This document shows positions 49,035-56,473 of a stretch of DNA of 64,000 bases, piece by piece. Every line of letters begins with the position of its first letter. Within the stretch, counting starts at the first letter, position 1. The position numbers and the translations under genes were made by a program. This DNA comes from Dechloromonas sp. UBA6271 (GTDB taxonomy: Bacteria > Pseudomonadota > Gammaproteobacteria > Burkholderiales > Rhodocyclaceae): positions 21,042 to 85,041 of the forward strand of contig DJUX01000059.1 of assembly GCA_002440665.1 (NCBI GenBank), written 5' to 3'. The notes beneath the pieces were generated by a model that saw nothing but the letters and a program-made list of their open reading frames with translations, did not search any database and was not told the DNA's origin.

Positions 49035-49879
49035 CAGCCGCCGGCCAGGGTGCGGTGGCGGATCAGCACTTGCGCCTGGCTGGCGAAGGCGCGGCCCAGC
49101 CATTCGGCCAGGTACACCGAACGGTGCTGGCCGCCGGTGCAGCCGATGGCCACCGTCAGGTAGTTGCGGTTGTCGCGGATGTAGGCCGGCAGCCAGGTGG
49201 CGATGAAGCGGTAAATGTCGTCGCGCATGCGGATGACTTCCGCCTCGGCTTCGAGAAAATCGACGACGGGCTGATCCTTGCCGGTCAGCGGGCGCAATTC
49301 CGTATCGTAATGCGGGTTGGGCAGGCAGCGCACGTCGAAAACGAGATCGGCATCGAGCGGAATGCCGTGCTTGAAGCCGAAGGACTCGAACATCAGGGTC
49401 AGGCCCTGTCCCGGTTCAGCCTCGATGAACTGGCGCACCCACTCGCGCAATGCATTGGCCTTGAGGCCGCTGGTGTCGATGCGGTGGCCGAGGGTAGAAA
49501 TCGGCTCGAGCATTTCACGCTCGGCGCAGATCGCTTCCTCCAGCGATTGCCCCTCGATCGCCAGCGGATGACGCCGGCGCGATTCGGAATAGCGCTTGAG
49601 CAGCGTTTCCGTATTGGAATGGAGAAACAGGAAGACATGCCGCGTGCCTTCTTCCGACAGCAGGCGCAGCCGTTCGGGCAGCAATTCGATGCCGTGGCCG
49701 GAGCGGGCGTCGATCGCCACTGCCACCTTGCCGATGCCTTCCTCGCGCAGCATGCGCACGAGAAAGGTGAGCATCACGACCGGCAGGTTGTCTACGCAGT
49801 AATACCCGGCATCTTCGAGAAGATGCAGGGCGACCGATTTGCCCGAGCCGGAGAGGCCGCTAATGAGAACGAGTTCCAT
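49034..49879 (-). CDS. rapZ: RNase adapter protein RapZ
   Basis: 281 residues from ATG 49879 (MELVLISGLSGSGKS, Walker A); upstream in-frame codons are not conserved. DNLPVVML, GCTGGQHRSVYLAEWL and FKHGIPLDADLVFDVRCLPNPHY are RapZ signatures. RapZ presents the GlmZ sRNA to RNase E and controls glucosamine-6-phosphate synthesis. No PTS-Ntr genes lie in the window. It is the first gene of the rapZ-nusG2-Gx-ubiX run. Confidence 0.94.
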   Translation of the reverse strand: MELVLISGLSGSGKSVALHLLEDAGYYCVDNLPVVMLTFLVRMLREEGIGKVAVAIDARSGHGIELLPERLRLLSEEGTRHVFLFLHSNTETLLKRYSESRRRHPLAIEGQSLEEAICAEREMLEPISTLGHRIDTSGLKANALREWVRQFIEAEPGQGLTLMFESFGFKHGIPLDADLVFDVRCLPNPHYDTELRPLTGKDQPVVDFLEAEAEVIRMRDDIYRFIATWLPAYIRDNRNYLTVAIGCTGGQHRSVYLAEWLGRAFASQAQVLIRHRTLAGG

Positions 49880-49950
49880 CACCCGGAGCATAATGAAGGC
49901 GGCGTGCACAATCAACCCGCGGCATAATAGGATCAAACGAGGAGATGACC

Positions 49951-51126
49951 ATGCCCCCGAGCATTCCCCTGCTTGAACTCGATTTTCAGTCCGAACTGAC
50001 CGCCTTCCGCCGCGACATTCACGCCCATCCGGAACTGGCCTTCAACGAGAACCGTACCGCCGAAATGGTTGCCGGTGAACTCGAGCGCTACGGGCTGGAA
50101 GTCCATCGCGGCATCGCCAAGACCGGCGTCGTCGGCGTCCTGCGCGCCGGCACCTCGCAGCGCATGATCGGCCTGCGTGCCGACATGGATGCCTTGCCGC
50201 TCGCTGAAATGAATGAATTTCCGCACCATTCGAAACATCCCGGCAAGATGCACGCCTGTGGCCACGACGGCCATACCGCGCTGCTGCTCGGCGCGGCGCG
50301 CTACCTGGCGGCGAATCCCGAATTCGACGGCATTGCCGTCTTCATCTTCCAGCCGGCCGAGGAGTCGGAAGGCGGGGCTGCGGTGATGATCGAGGACGGT
50401 CTCTTCGAGCGTTTCCCGGTCGAGGCTGTGTTCGGGCTGCACAACTGGCCGGGCATTCCGGTCGGCGAGATGGTGGTGATGCCGGGGCCGGTGATGGCCG
50501 GCACCTGCGCTTTCGAGATTATCGTGCGCGGCCACGGCTGCCATGCGGCGATGCCGCATCAGGGCGTCGACTCTATCGTCGCCGGGGCGCAGCTGGTGCA
50601 GGCGCTGCAGACGGTGGTCAGCCGCACGCTGCACCCGTGCGAATCGGCGGTGGTCAGCGTCACCCAGTTCCATGCGGGCGAGGCGTGGAACATCATCCCG
50701 GAGGAAGTCGTGCTGCGCGGTACCATCCGCAGCTTCAAGCCGGAAATCCAGGAAAACGTCGAACGCGCCATCGAGCGCCTGTGCAGTGGCATTGCCGCCG
50801 CCAACGGGGCGCAGATCAGCGTCCATTTCGACCATCGCTACCCGCCTACGGTCAACAGCGCTGCCGAGGCCAAATTCTGTCGCGACGTGGCGGCTGAAGT
50901 GCTGGGGAGTGAGCGAGTACTCACTGATGTTCTGCCATCGATGGGTGCCGAGGACTTTTCCTACATGCTGCGCGAAAAGCCGGGTTGCTATGTCTGGCTG
51001 GGCAACGGCCCAGGCACTGGCGGCTGCACGCTGCACAACCCGCATTACGATTTCAACGACGAAATTTTGGTGCCGGGTGTCAGCTACTGGGTGCGCCTGG
51101 TGCAGCGGGCCCTGCCGAAAGCCTGA
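49951..51126 (+). CDS. M20-family amidohydrolase (hippurate hydrolase-like)
   Basis: The ATG at 49951 has the ribosome site gaggag six bases away and is preferred over the ATG at 49945; it gives 391 residues. LRADMDALPLAE, MHACGHDGHTALLL (metal-binding Cys and His), QPAEESEGGA and GAEDFSYML are M20D signatures. It cleaves N-acyl amino acids or related amides. The upstream 71 bases separate it from rapZ, divergently transcribed. Confidence 0.9.
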   Translation: MPPSIPLLELDFQSELTAFRRDIHAHPELAFNENRTAEMVAGELERYGLEVHRGIAKTGVVGVLRAGTSQRMIGLRADMDALPLAEMNEFPHHSKHPGKMHACGHDGHTALLLGAARYLAANPEFDGIAVFIFQPAEESEGGAAVMIEDGLFERFPVEAVFGLHNWPGIPVGEMVVMPGPVMAGTCAFEIIVRGHGCHAAMPHQGVDSIVAGAQLVQALQTVVSRTLHPCESAVVSVTQFHAGEAWNIIPEEVVLRGTIRSFKPEIQENVERAIERLCSGIAAANGAQISVHFDHRYPPTVNSAAEAKFCRDVAAEVLGSERVLTDVLPSMGAEDFSYMLREKPGCYVWLGNGPGTGGCTLHNPHYDFNDEILVPGVSYWVRLVQRALPKA

Positions 51127-51130
51127 GACT

Positions 51131-51442
51131 TCAGGCGGCGCTGCCGCCGACGATGGCCAGTACCGGCCGCTCGCCGGTGCCCTTCCTGAGCGACAGGTAG
51201 CGCAGGCAGGAGACGCGCAGGAAGGAGGCGAAGTTGTCGATTTCGCCGCGGTATTCGAGCAGTTCGTCGTACAGCTTGGCGATCAGCGAATTGGTCGTGT
51301 AACCGTCGCTGGCCGCGATTTCGGCGAGGATGTCCCAGAACAGGTTTTCCAGCCGGATCTTGGTCACGCAGCCGTGGATGCGTAGCGAGCGGGCGCGCGA
51401 CTCGTAGAGGATGGGGTCGGCCTTGACGTAGATTTCGCACAT
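51131..51442 (-). CDS. Ribbon-helix-helix domain protein
   Basis: ATG 51442 with ribosome site aaaggaa gives 103 residues. MCEIYVKADPILYESRARSL then RIHGCVTKIRLENLFWDILAEIAASDGYTTNSLIAKL matches the RHH_4 type of ribbon-helix-helix domain. It is likely a small DNA-binding protein. No target is known; the DJ-1/PfpI gene upstream is a candidate partner. It converges on the amidohydrolase gene with a four-base gap. Confidence 0.75.
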   Translation of the reverse strand: MCEIYVKADPILYESRARSLRIHGCVTKIRLENLFWDILAEIAASDGYTTNSLIAKLYDELLEYRGEIDNFASFLRVSCLRYLSLRKGTGERPVLAIVGGSAA

Positions 51443-51495
51443 GCTGCGTTCCTTTCCGGGAAAAGGGGCGGCAGTCACGCCGCCCCGATCGGACA

Positions 51496-52077
51496 TCAGG
51501 CTTCGATACGCGTTCCCAGCACCTTCAGGAACTTGGCGAGCCAGTCCGGATGTGCCGGCCAGGCAGGGGCGGTGACCAGATTGCCATCCACATGCGCCTG
51601 GTCGACCGGAATGTCGGCAAAGTTGCCGCCGGCGGCCTTCACTTCCGGGCCGCAAGCCGGGTAGGCGCTGCACGAGCGGCCGGTAATGACCCCGGCCGCC
51701 GCCAGCAACTGGGCGCCGTGGCAGATGGCGGCGATCGGCTTGTTGGCATTGGCGAAGTGCTGCACGGCGGCGATCACCTTCGGATTCAGGCGCAGGTATT
51801 CCGGCGCGCGGCCGCCGGGGATGACCAGGGCGTCGTAGGCCGTCGGGTCGACGTCGTCGAAAGTCGCGTTGAGCGTGAAATTGTGGCCGGGCTTCTCCGA
51901 ATAGGTCTGGTCGCCCTCAAAGTCGTGGATGGCCGTGCGTACATGCTCGCCGGCCTTCTTGCCGGGGCAGACGGCGTGCACCGTGTGGCCGACCATCAGC
52001 AGCGCCTGGAAGGGCACCATGGTTTCGTAGTCTTCGGTGTAGTCACCGGTCAGCATCAGTATCTTTTTCGCAGCCAT
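51496..52077 (-). CDS. DJ-1/PfpI family protein
   Basis: 193 residues of the DJ-1/PfpI fold. MAAKKILMLTGDYTEDYETMVPFQAL, the Cys elbow AAICHGAQLLAAAG (about residue 120) and YDALVIPGGRAPEYLR are characteristic. Members act as glyoxalases, deglycases or proteases; the exact activity is not deducible. A 53-base gap leads to the RHH gene downstream. The upstream gap to the MBL gene is 73 bases. Confidence 0.88.
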   Translation of the reverse strand: MAAKKILMLTGDYTEDYETMVPFQALLMVGHTVHAVCPGKKAGEHVRTAIHDFEGDQTYSEKPGHNFTLNATFDDVDPTAYDALVIPGGRAPEYLRLNPKVIAAVQHFANANKPIAAICHGAQLLAAAGVITGRSCSAYPACGPEVKAAGGNFADIPVDQAHVDGNLVTAPAWPAHPDWLAKFLKVLGTRIEA

Positions 52078-52150
52078 GTTCGTCTCCTCGTGGTTGGTGT
52101 GGCGGAAACATTGTGCGCAAAACCGACGCCCGGCGGGTAGCAGCGGGATG

Positions 52151-53065
52151 CTACCCGGCTACCAGAAAGCCATCCTCGCGGCGCAGGGCATTGACCAGCA
52201 ACAACTCGCGTTCGATGCGCGCGGCCAGTTGGTCCTCGGAGAGGCCGACGTAGCGGCGATTGACATCGACGGCGAACGGCAGCCCGAGCAGGAAGGCGGG
52301 AAATTCGGCGGCCGGCAGGCGGCGCTTTTCGAGCATGGCGAACGAGACGATGACCTTGATGGCATGCCAGGCCAGCTTGTCGATGTCGGCAGCAAAGCTG
52401 TCGACGCGCCGGAAAGCGCGCTCGAAAACGGCGTCGACCGCAGCGAACGGGGCGCCGTGGCCGGGAATGACGATGTCGATCGGCAGGCGGGAGAGCATTT
52501 CCAGTGTCGCCCGCGTGCTGGCCAGGCCGTCGGCCTCGCCCAGCAATTCCGGGAAGACGACGCCGAAACCGTTTTCCCAGAGCGCGTCGCCGGAGATCAG
52601 GATGCGTTTCTCCGGGTTGTAGTAGGCCAGCGCCTCCATGTCGTGGCCGGGCACGGCTAGCGCCTGCCAGTTGAGGCCGCCCAGTTCGAGTTCGCTGCCG
52701 GCGCCGATCAGGCTGTCGTGCTGAAAGCGGGCTGCCTGCTGGCCGAGCGGCGAGAGCAGCAGGGCGTCCTCGTCCCAGTCGGCGATGGTGGCGTGAAGAC
52801 CGGCCGGAACGATGATTTCGCAGTCGAAGGCCGCCTGCAGTGCGGCGTTGCCGCCGATGTGGTCGGAGTGCGAGTGGGTATTTATGAGCCTTTGGAGGCG
52901 TCGACCGCACAAGGCGTGACCGACCAGGTCGACAGTCTGGGCGGCATGCGTGACATAGCCGCTGTCAACCAGCGTGGCGTTTTCACCCTCGAAGAACAGG
53001 ATGTTGTTGGCCGATAGCCAGCCGCGCTCGAGAACGAGCAGCGAATCCGGGAGCGGGAGACTCAT
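52151..53065 (-). CDS. Metallo-beta-lactamase-fold hydrolase
   Basis: ATG 53065 yields 304 residues. The MBL motif NTHSHSDHIGGNAAL, then AVPGHDMEALAYY, SGDALWENGFGV and VIPGHGAP supply the metal ligands. The rest resembles glyoxalase II-like hydrolases with a C-terminal helical domain. The substrate is unknown. Its ATG overlaps the TGA of the DUF1289 gene at 53062. It contains two dispersed element copies, 52412-52447 and 52879-52914. Confidence 0.85.
   Translation of the reverse strand: MSLPLPDSLLVLERGWLSANNILFFEGENATLVDSGYVTHAAQTVDLVGHALCGRRLQRLINTHSHSDHIGGNAALQAAFDCEIIVPAGLHATIADWDEDALLLSPLGQQAARFQHDSLIGAGSELELGGLNWQALAVPGHDMEALAYYNPEKRILISGDALWENGFGVVFPELLGEADGLASTRATLEMLSRLPIDIVIPGHGAPFAAVDAVFERAFRRVDSFAADIDKLAWHAIKVIVSFAMLEKRRLPAAEFPAFLLGLPFAVDVNRRYVGLSEDQLAARIERELLLVNALRREDGFLVAG
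52412..52447 (+). repeat. Dispersed element, copy in MBL gene (first)
   Basis: GAAAGCGCGCTCGAAAACGG, then CGTCGACCGCAGCG. The second tract is A4. Confidence 0.6.
52879..52914 (+). repeat. Dispersed element, copy in MBL gene (second)
   Basis: TATTTATGAGCCTTTGGAGG, then CGTCGACCGCACAAGG. Confidence 0.65.
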
Positions 53066-53244
53066 TCCGGGTTGTCCGGGTCGCTGGTTTTCGGTTTTTC
53101 GTTCGGGTGTCGGGGAACGGCCTCGGCGACGATGTCGGGCGCTTCCAGCGGCGGCCGCCCGCAGCCCAGACAGTAGCCGGAATCCGGGTCGGCCATGCAG
53201 ATGCCGACGCAAATATACTGGTCTTCGTTATCCATGTCGGTCAC
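53062..53244 (-). CDS. DUF1289 small protein (first copy)
   Basis: 60 residues with ICVGICMADPDSGYCLGCGR, the four-cysteine signature of DUF1289. The pattern suggests a small metal-binding module. It overlaps the MBL gene start by four bases and the second DUF1289 gene by four bases, so the three form one translation unit. Two DUF1289 genes in tandem is unusual. Confidence 0.85.
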   Translation of the reverse strand: MTDMDNEDQYICVGICMADPDSGYCLGCGRPPLEAPDIVAEAVPRHPNEKPKTSDPDNPE

Positions 53245-53432
53245 AGCGCAGCTTTCCCCTTCCGCGGGTCATGTTCCTGGCGGCGCCGGGCGACGGCGGC
53301 GAGGATGTCCAGCCGGCGCGCGTCGTCGATCCGTGACCAGACAGTGATTTCGTCAAGCGTACGAAAGCAGCCGGTACACAGGCTGGTTTGGGCGTCCATC
53401 TTGCAGACGTTGATACAGGGCGAGGCAATCAT
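53241..53432 (-). CDS. DUF1289 small protein (second copy)
   Basis: 63 residues from ATG 53432: MIASPCINVCKMDAQTSLCTGCFRTLDEITVW, a complete four-Cys DUF1289 module, followed by a helical tail. Sequence similarity to the neighbour at 53062 is limited to the Cys framework, so this is an old duplication or independent gain. The ATG overlaps the stop of the 329-residue gene upstream. Confidence 0.85.
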   Translation of the reverse strand: MIASPCINVCKMDAQTSLCTGCFRTLDEITVWSRIDDARRLDILAAVARRRQEHDPRKGKAAL

Positions 53433-54421
53433 CAGATGAGCATGAAGCGGCGTTGCTGGTCGCGGACGATGTCGACCGCTGCCTGCGCTTCGTCGCGCCG
53501 GATGCGGGCCAGCATCACCATGTATTGACGCTGATCGCGGCCTCTTAGTTCGGGAAAGTTGAGGGTATGGACGTTGTCGTCGTCGGCCGGGTGGTCGCTG
53601 ACGACGCCGAGGCGGTCGACGGTGATGCTGACCGGTGCCAGGCACAGCGAAGCTTCCGGCGCCTGCAGGAAGTCGCAGAGCGCCTGCAACAGTTGATCGG
53701 GCATCAGCGACTCGGCCGTTTCGCGCAATTTGGTGTCGAGGTCGGCGAGGTGCCGGGTGTGGACTGCGTATTCGTCGCCGTCGGTCTTGCCGCGCAACAC
53801 GGTGAGGTGGGCGCGCTCCACCGAGGCGTCGGCGCGCAGTCCGGCGCGTTCGCTGCGCAGGGCGTCGACATGCTCGTGGAAGGTGCGCAGCAGGCTGGCC
53901 AGCGCATTGCCACGCAGGTTTTCCAGGACGGCTTGCTGATTGCAGCCCGGTTCGATCAGCGTGTGGTCGCAGAAATAGACCACCGTCTGTGGCACGTCGC
54001 TCTGGATCAGATCGCCCTGCTGCGCCATGCCCAACTGTTTCTTTTCCTGGCGGCGGGCAGCAAACAGGGCGTGGAAATATTCGTTCTCCCAGGACTGCGG
54101 CTCGGCGAGAAAATCCCGGATGGCCTGGCTGCGGCCGAGCATCTGGTCGATGTCTTCGGCTGTGGCGAACAGCGCGTGCACCAGCGGGTCGCTGGCAAAA
54201 GACTGGCGATTGATGTCGATCGGGCCGGGCAAGGCGGCGACCAGGCCCTCGCAGTAACCCAGCGCATGTTCGACGGGAAGCGTCAAGTGACGCTCGAAAC
54301 CGGAGGCCGATTTGAGCAGCGGATCGACCAGTTCGGCGACGCGATCTAGCGCCTTCAGCACTTGCGGACTGGGCGGCGGTGCCGGCTTGAGGAAATCGAC
54401 GACAGTGGAAAACAGGCTCAC
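53432..54421 (-). CDS. Hypothetical protein, 329 residues
   Basis: The GTG at 54421 overlaps the HMG-CoA lyase TGA (GTGA), giving MSLFSTVVDFLKPAPPPSPQV. The protein is soluble, mainly helical and acidic, with a Leu-rich middle and RRDEAQAAVDIVRDQQRRF at the end. No catalytic motif is apparent and I do not recognise a family. It is coupled on both sides, to liuE upstream and DUF1289 downstream, so it probably belongs to the same transcript. Confidence 0.7.
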   Translation of the reverse strand: MSLFSTVVDFLKPAPPPSPQVLKALDRVAELVDPLLKSASGFERHLTLPVEHALGYCEGLVAALPGPIDINRQSFASDPLVHALFATAEDIDQMLGRSQAIRDFLAEPQSWENEYFHALFAARRQEKKQLGMAQQGDLIQSDVPQTVVYFCDHTLIEPGCNQQAVLENLRGNALASLLRTFHEHVDALRSERAGLRADASVERAHLTVLRGKTDGDEYAVHTRHLADLDTKLRETAESLMPDQLLQALCDFLQAPEASLCLAPVSITVDRLGVVSDHPADDDNVHTLNFPELRGRDQRQYMVMLARIRRDEAQAAVDIVRDQQRRFMLI

Positions 54422-55326
54422 GGGTTGGCTTTGGCGCAAAGTGCCCGGCCGGCCTTGGCGCCGTTCGGGCGGTTGATGGCACTGGAAACCCAGTCGCCGA
54501 TAACTGCCAGTTTAGCCAGATCGATGCCGGTTTCAATGCCCAATCCTTGCAGGAGGTAAACCACATCCTCCGTCGCCACGTTCCCGGAGGCCCCCTTGGC
54601 ATATGGACAGCCGCCAAGGCCGGCGATCGAACTGTCGAATACCGCCATGCCCATCTGCAGCGAAGCGTAGATGTTGGCGATCGCCATGCCGTAGGTGTCG
54701 TGGTAGTGGCCGGCCAGCTTCGTTATGGGCACCGCCCTGGCGCAGGCCTCGATCATGCGCTGGATCGTCGCCGGGTTGCCGACGCCGATGGTGTCGCCGA
54801 GCGAAACCTCGTAGCAGCCCATGTCGAACAGCGTTTTCGCGACGGCGGCTGCCTGCTCTGGCGCGATGGCGCCTTCGTAGGGGCAGCCGACGACGCAGGA
54901 GACATAGCCGCGGACCGGGATTTCCAGCGCTGACGCGGCCGAAACGACCGGCTCGAAACGTTTCAGGCTTTCGGCAATCGAGCAGTTGATGTTCTTGCGT
55001 GAAAATGACTCGGAGGCAGCGCCGAAAATGGCGACTTCGGTCGCCCCGGCCTGCACCGCGGCATCGAAGCCCTGCAAATTGGGCGTCAAAACGGGGTAGA
55101 CCGCAGCAGGATGACGCTTGATGCCCTGCATAACCGCCGTGTTGTCGCCCATCTGCGGCACCCACTTCGGTGAAACGAAGGAGGTCGCCTCGATGGCGCG
55201 CAGCCCGGCATCGGCCAGGCGCTCGATCAGCTCGATCTTGATCGCGGTCGTGACGACCTGCTTTTCATTCTGTAGGCCGTCGCGCGGGCCGACTTCGACG
55301 ATTTTGACTTTAACGGGAAGGTTCAT
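54418..55326 (-). CDS. liuE: Hydroxymethylglutaryl-CoA lyase
   Basis: 302 residues of the HMG-CoA lyase family. KIVEVGPRDGLQNE near residue 9, SFVSPKWVPQM and the terminal signature GLGGCPYAKGASGNVATED are intact; the Cys in GGCPYAKG is the active-site residue of HMGCL. It cleaves HMG-CoA to acetoacetate and acetyl-CoA, the last step of leucine breakdown. The carboxylase and hydratase genes that make its substrate lie just upstream. A dispersed element copy is at 55075-55110. Confidence 0.94.
   Translation of the reverse strand: MNLPVKVKIVEVGPRDGLQNEKQVVTTAIKIELIERLADAGLRAIEATSFVSPKWVPQMGDNTAVMQGIKRHPAAVYPVLTPNLQGFDAAVQAGATEVAIFGAASESFSRKNINCSIAESLKRFEPVVSAASALEIPVRGYVSCVVGCPYEGAIAPEQAAAVAKTLFDMGCYEVSLGDTIGVGNPATIQRMIEACARAVPITKLAGHYHDTYGMAIANIYASLQMGMAVFDSSIAGLGGCPYAKGASGNVATEDVVYLLQGLGIETGIDLAKLAVIGDWVSSAINRPNGAKAGRALCAKANP
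55075..55110 (+). repeat. Dispersed element, copy in liuE
   Basis: CAAATTGGGCGTCAAAACGG, then GGTAGACCGCAGCAGG at 55095-55110. Confidence 0.65.
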
Positions 55327-55841
55327 GGCGAGTGCTTGGTGAGAGAGGAATTTGGGGCGGGTGGTTTCGCACGCAGAATGAGATAAGGTTCGCCATCGCG
55401 GCCGCTACCGTGTGGCTCGACGACAAAAACAGCTGTTTGAGGTGTGAAGCTGCGCTCATCAACCTGGAATCGGCCGTGCCAGCCGAGCTGGATTTCTCGG
55501 TGGATAATTTTTCCGTTCCGGCGGAAAACCAGCAAACCAAGGCCATCGTCAAGCGGCTCCGGGAGATCGGCTGCAACACATGTACGTTCATCCAGCTTCA
55601 GGCGCTGGCAGATTTCCTGGCGAGGGGTGTAAGCGCTGAAAACGATCAATTCGTCCCAAGGGAATCGGGTCAGGCTGGCCAAGGCGATTTCCGTTTGTTG
55701 CCGGTCACGAATTTCCCGCTTGATGGCCCAGCCAACCTCTCCGCTGGTCAGATAGCGATAGATGTCACCGCATCCAGCCAGCAGGATGACCGGCAGGGCA
55801 CACAGAACAACGAGCTGAGGTAGTTTGGCCCTAACGCTCAT
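55323..55841 (-). CDS. Hypothetical lipoprotein
   Basis: 172 residues with a lipoprotein signal (MSVRAKLPQLVVLCALPVILLAGCGDIYR). The mature part carries no recognised domain. Base composition is lower in GC than in the flanking liu genes, as judged by the frequency of A/T third positions. It lies between liuE and the ParDE pair, overlapping liuE by four bases. This suggests a small insert in the leucine degradation cluster. Confidence 0.7.
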   Translation of the reverse strand: MSVRAKLPQLVVLCALPVILLAGCGDIYRYLTSGEVGWAIKREIRDRQQTEIALASLTRFPWDELIVFSAYTPRQEICQRLKLDERTCVAADLPEPLDDGLGLLVFRRNGKIIHREIQLGWHGRFQVDERSFTPQTAVFVVEPHGSGRDGEPYLILRAKPPAPNSSLTKHSP

Positions 55842-56136
55842 TTTGTTGCCAATAACCCGCTTCCCGCTGGTGGCGAATGGCCAGGATCAGGATGGCATCT
55901 TCTGCCTCGCGGAAGCGGTAGAGTGCGATGTAGCCGGTTCTGCCCCGCGAAATAACCAATTCGCGCAAGCCGTGTTCGATGCTTCGCCCGATCAAGGGGT
56001 GCTTGCCGAGCAGGCCCACTGCTTCGCAGATGAGAGCGGCTGTTTCTGCGGCAGCGGCCGGATCGCTGGCGCTGAGAAAGTCAGTGAGTGCTTCGATGTC
56101 GGCCAGCGCCTTGCTGCTGTAGATCAGTTTCGCCAA
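55831..56136 (-). CDS. ParE/RelE-family toxin
   Basis: 101 residues of the RelE/ParE fold: MAKLIYSSKALADIEALTDFL at the start, then KHPLIGRSIEHGLRELVISRGRTGYIALYRF and ILAIRHQREAGY at the end. These match ParE-like toxins, which poison gyrase, or RelE-like mRNA cutters. It is encoded immediately downstream of the antitoxin with a 13-base overlap, the usual order of type II pairs. Confidence 0.88.
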   Translation of the reverse strand: MAKLIYSSKALADIEALTDFLSASDPAAAAETAALICEAVGLLGKHPLIGRSIEHGLRELVISRGRTGYIALYRFREAEDAILILAIRHQREAGYWQQNER

Positions 56137-56408
56137 GGTTTGGCCTCGGGGCGCTCGACCTTCTCACCGGCCAGGCGCTCGTGGATGTAGCGGTGCACTT
56201 CCTCTGCCGGGTGGCCCAGGCCGCTGGCCAGCATGTCCTGTTCTGCCGCCAGGGCTGCGGCGACGAATGCGGCCCGCTGTTCGGCTGCCTGTACGGTCTG
56301 CTCGATGGCGGAGAGCATGAAGGCGTGCGGCGAGACGCCTTGCTGCTGGGCGATGTTGATGGTCCTTTGTTTCAGGTCGTCGGGGATTTTTAGCGACGTG
56401 GTGGCCAT
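56124..56408 (-). CDS. ParD-like antitoxin with RHH N terminus
   Basis: 94 residues from ATG 56408. MATTSLKIPDDLKQRTINIAQQQGVSPHAFM is a ribbon-helix-helix DNA-binding start, followed by a helical toxin-neutralising tail. A perfect inverted repeat just upstream (56422-56453) is its likely operator. Starts further upstream (in frame to 56465) would cross that repeat and are less likely. Confidence 0.85.
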   Translation of the reverse strand: MATTSLKIPDDLKQRTINIAQQQGVSPHAFMLSAIEQTVQAAEQRAAFVAAALAAEQDMLASGLGHPAEEVHRYIHERLAGEKVERPEAKPWRN

Positions 56409-56421
56409 GGTTCTTCTCCAA

Positions 56422-56453
56422 AGCGATGGTGCTACCAGAGTAGCACCATCGCT
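56422..56453. promoter_or_regulatory. Perfect inverted repeat, putative toxin-antitoxin operator
   Basis: AGCGATGGTGCTA (56422-56434) and TAGCACCATCGCT (56441-56453) are exact complements across a CCAGAG centre. It lies 14 bases upstream of the antitoxin ATG and there is no T run, so an autoregulatory operator is more likely than a terminator. Confidence 0.8.
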
Positions 56454-56473
56454 TCCGGTGAGCAATCAGTCAC

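Noticed and set aside
50908..50925. Near-palindrome AGTGAGCGAGTACTCACT resembling a SlmA-binding site
   Set aside because: It lies within the amidohydrolase coding region, only one clear copy exists, and SlmA is characterised in gammaproteobacteria; chance is the simplest explanation.
53470..53485. TGTCGACCGCTGCC in the 329-residue protein gene as an element copy
   Set aside because: No A/T tract occurs at the expected positions and the core is changed; it is left out of the count.
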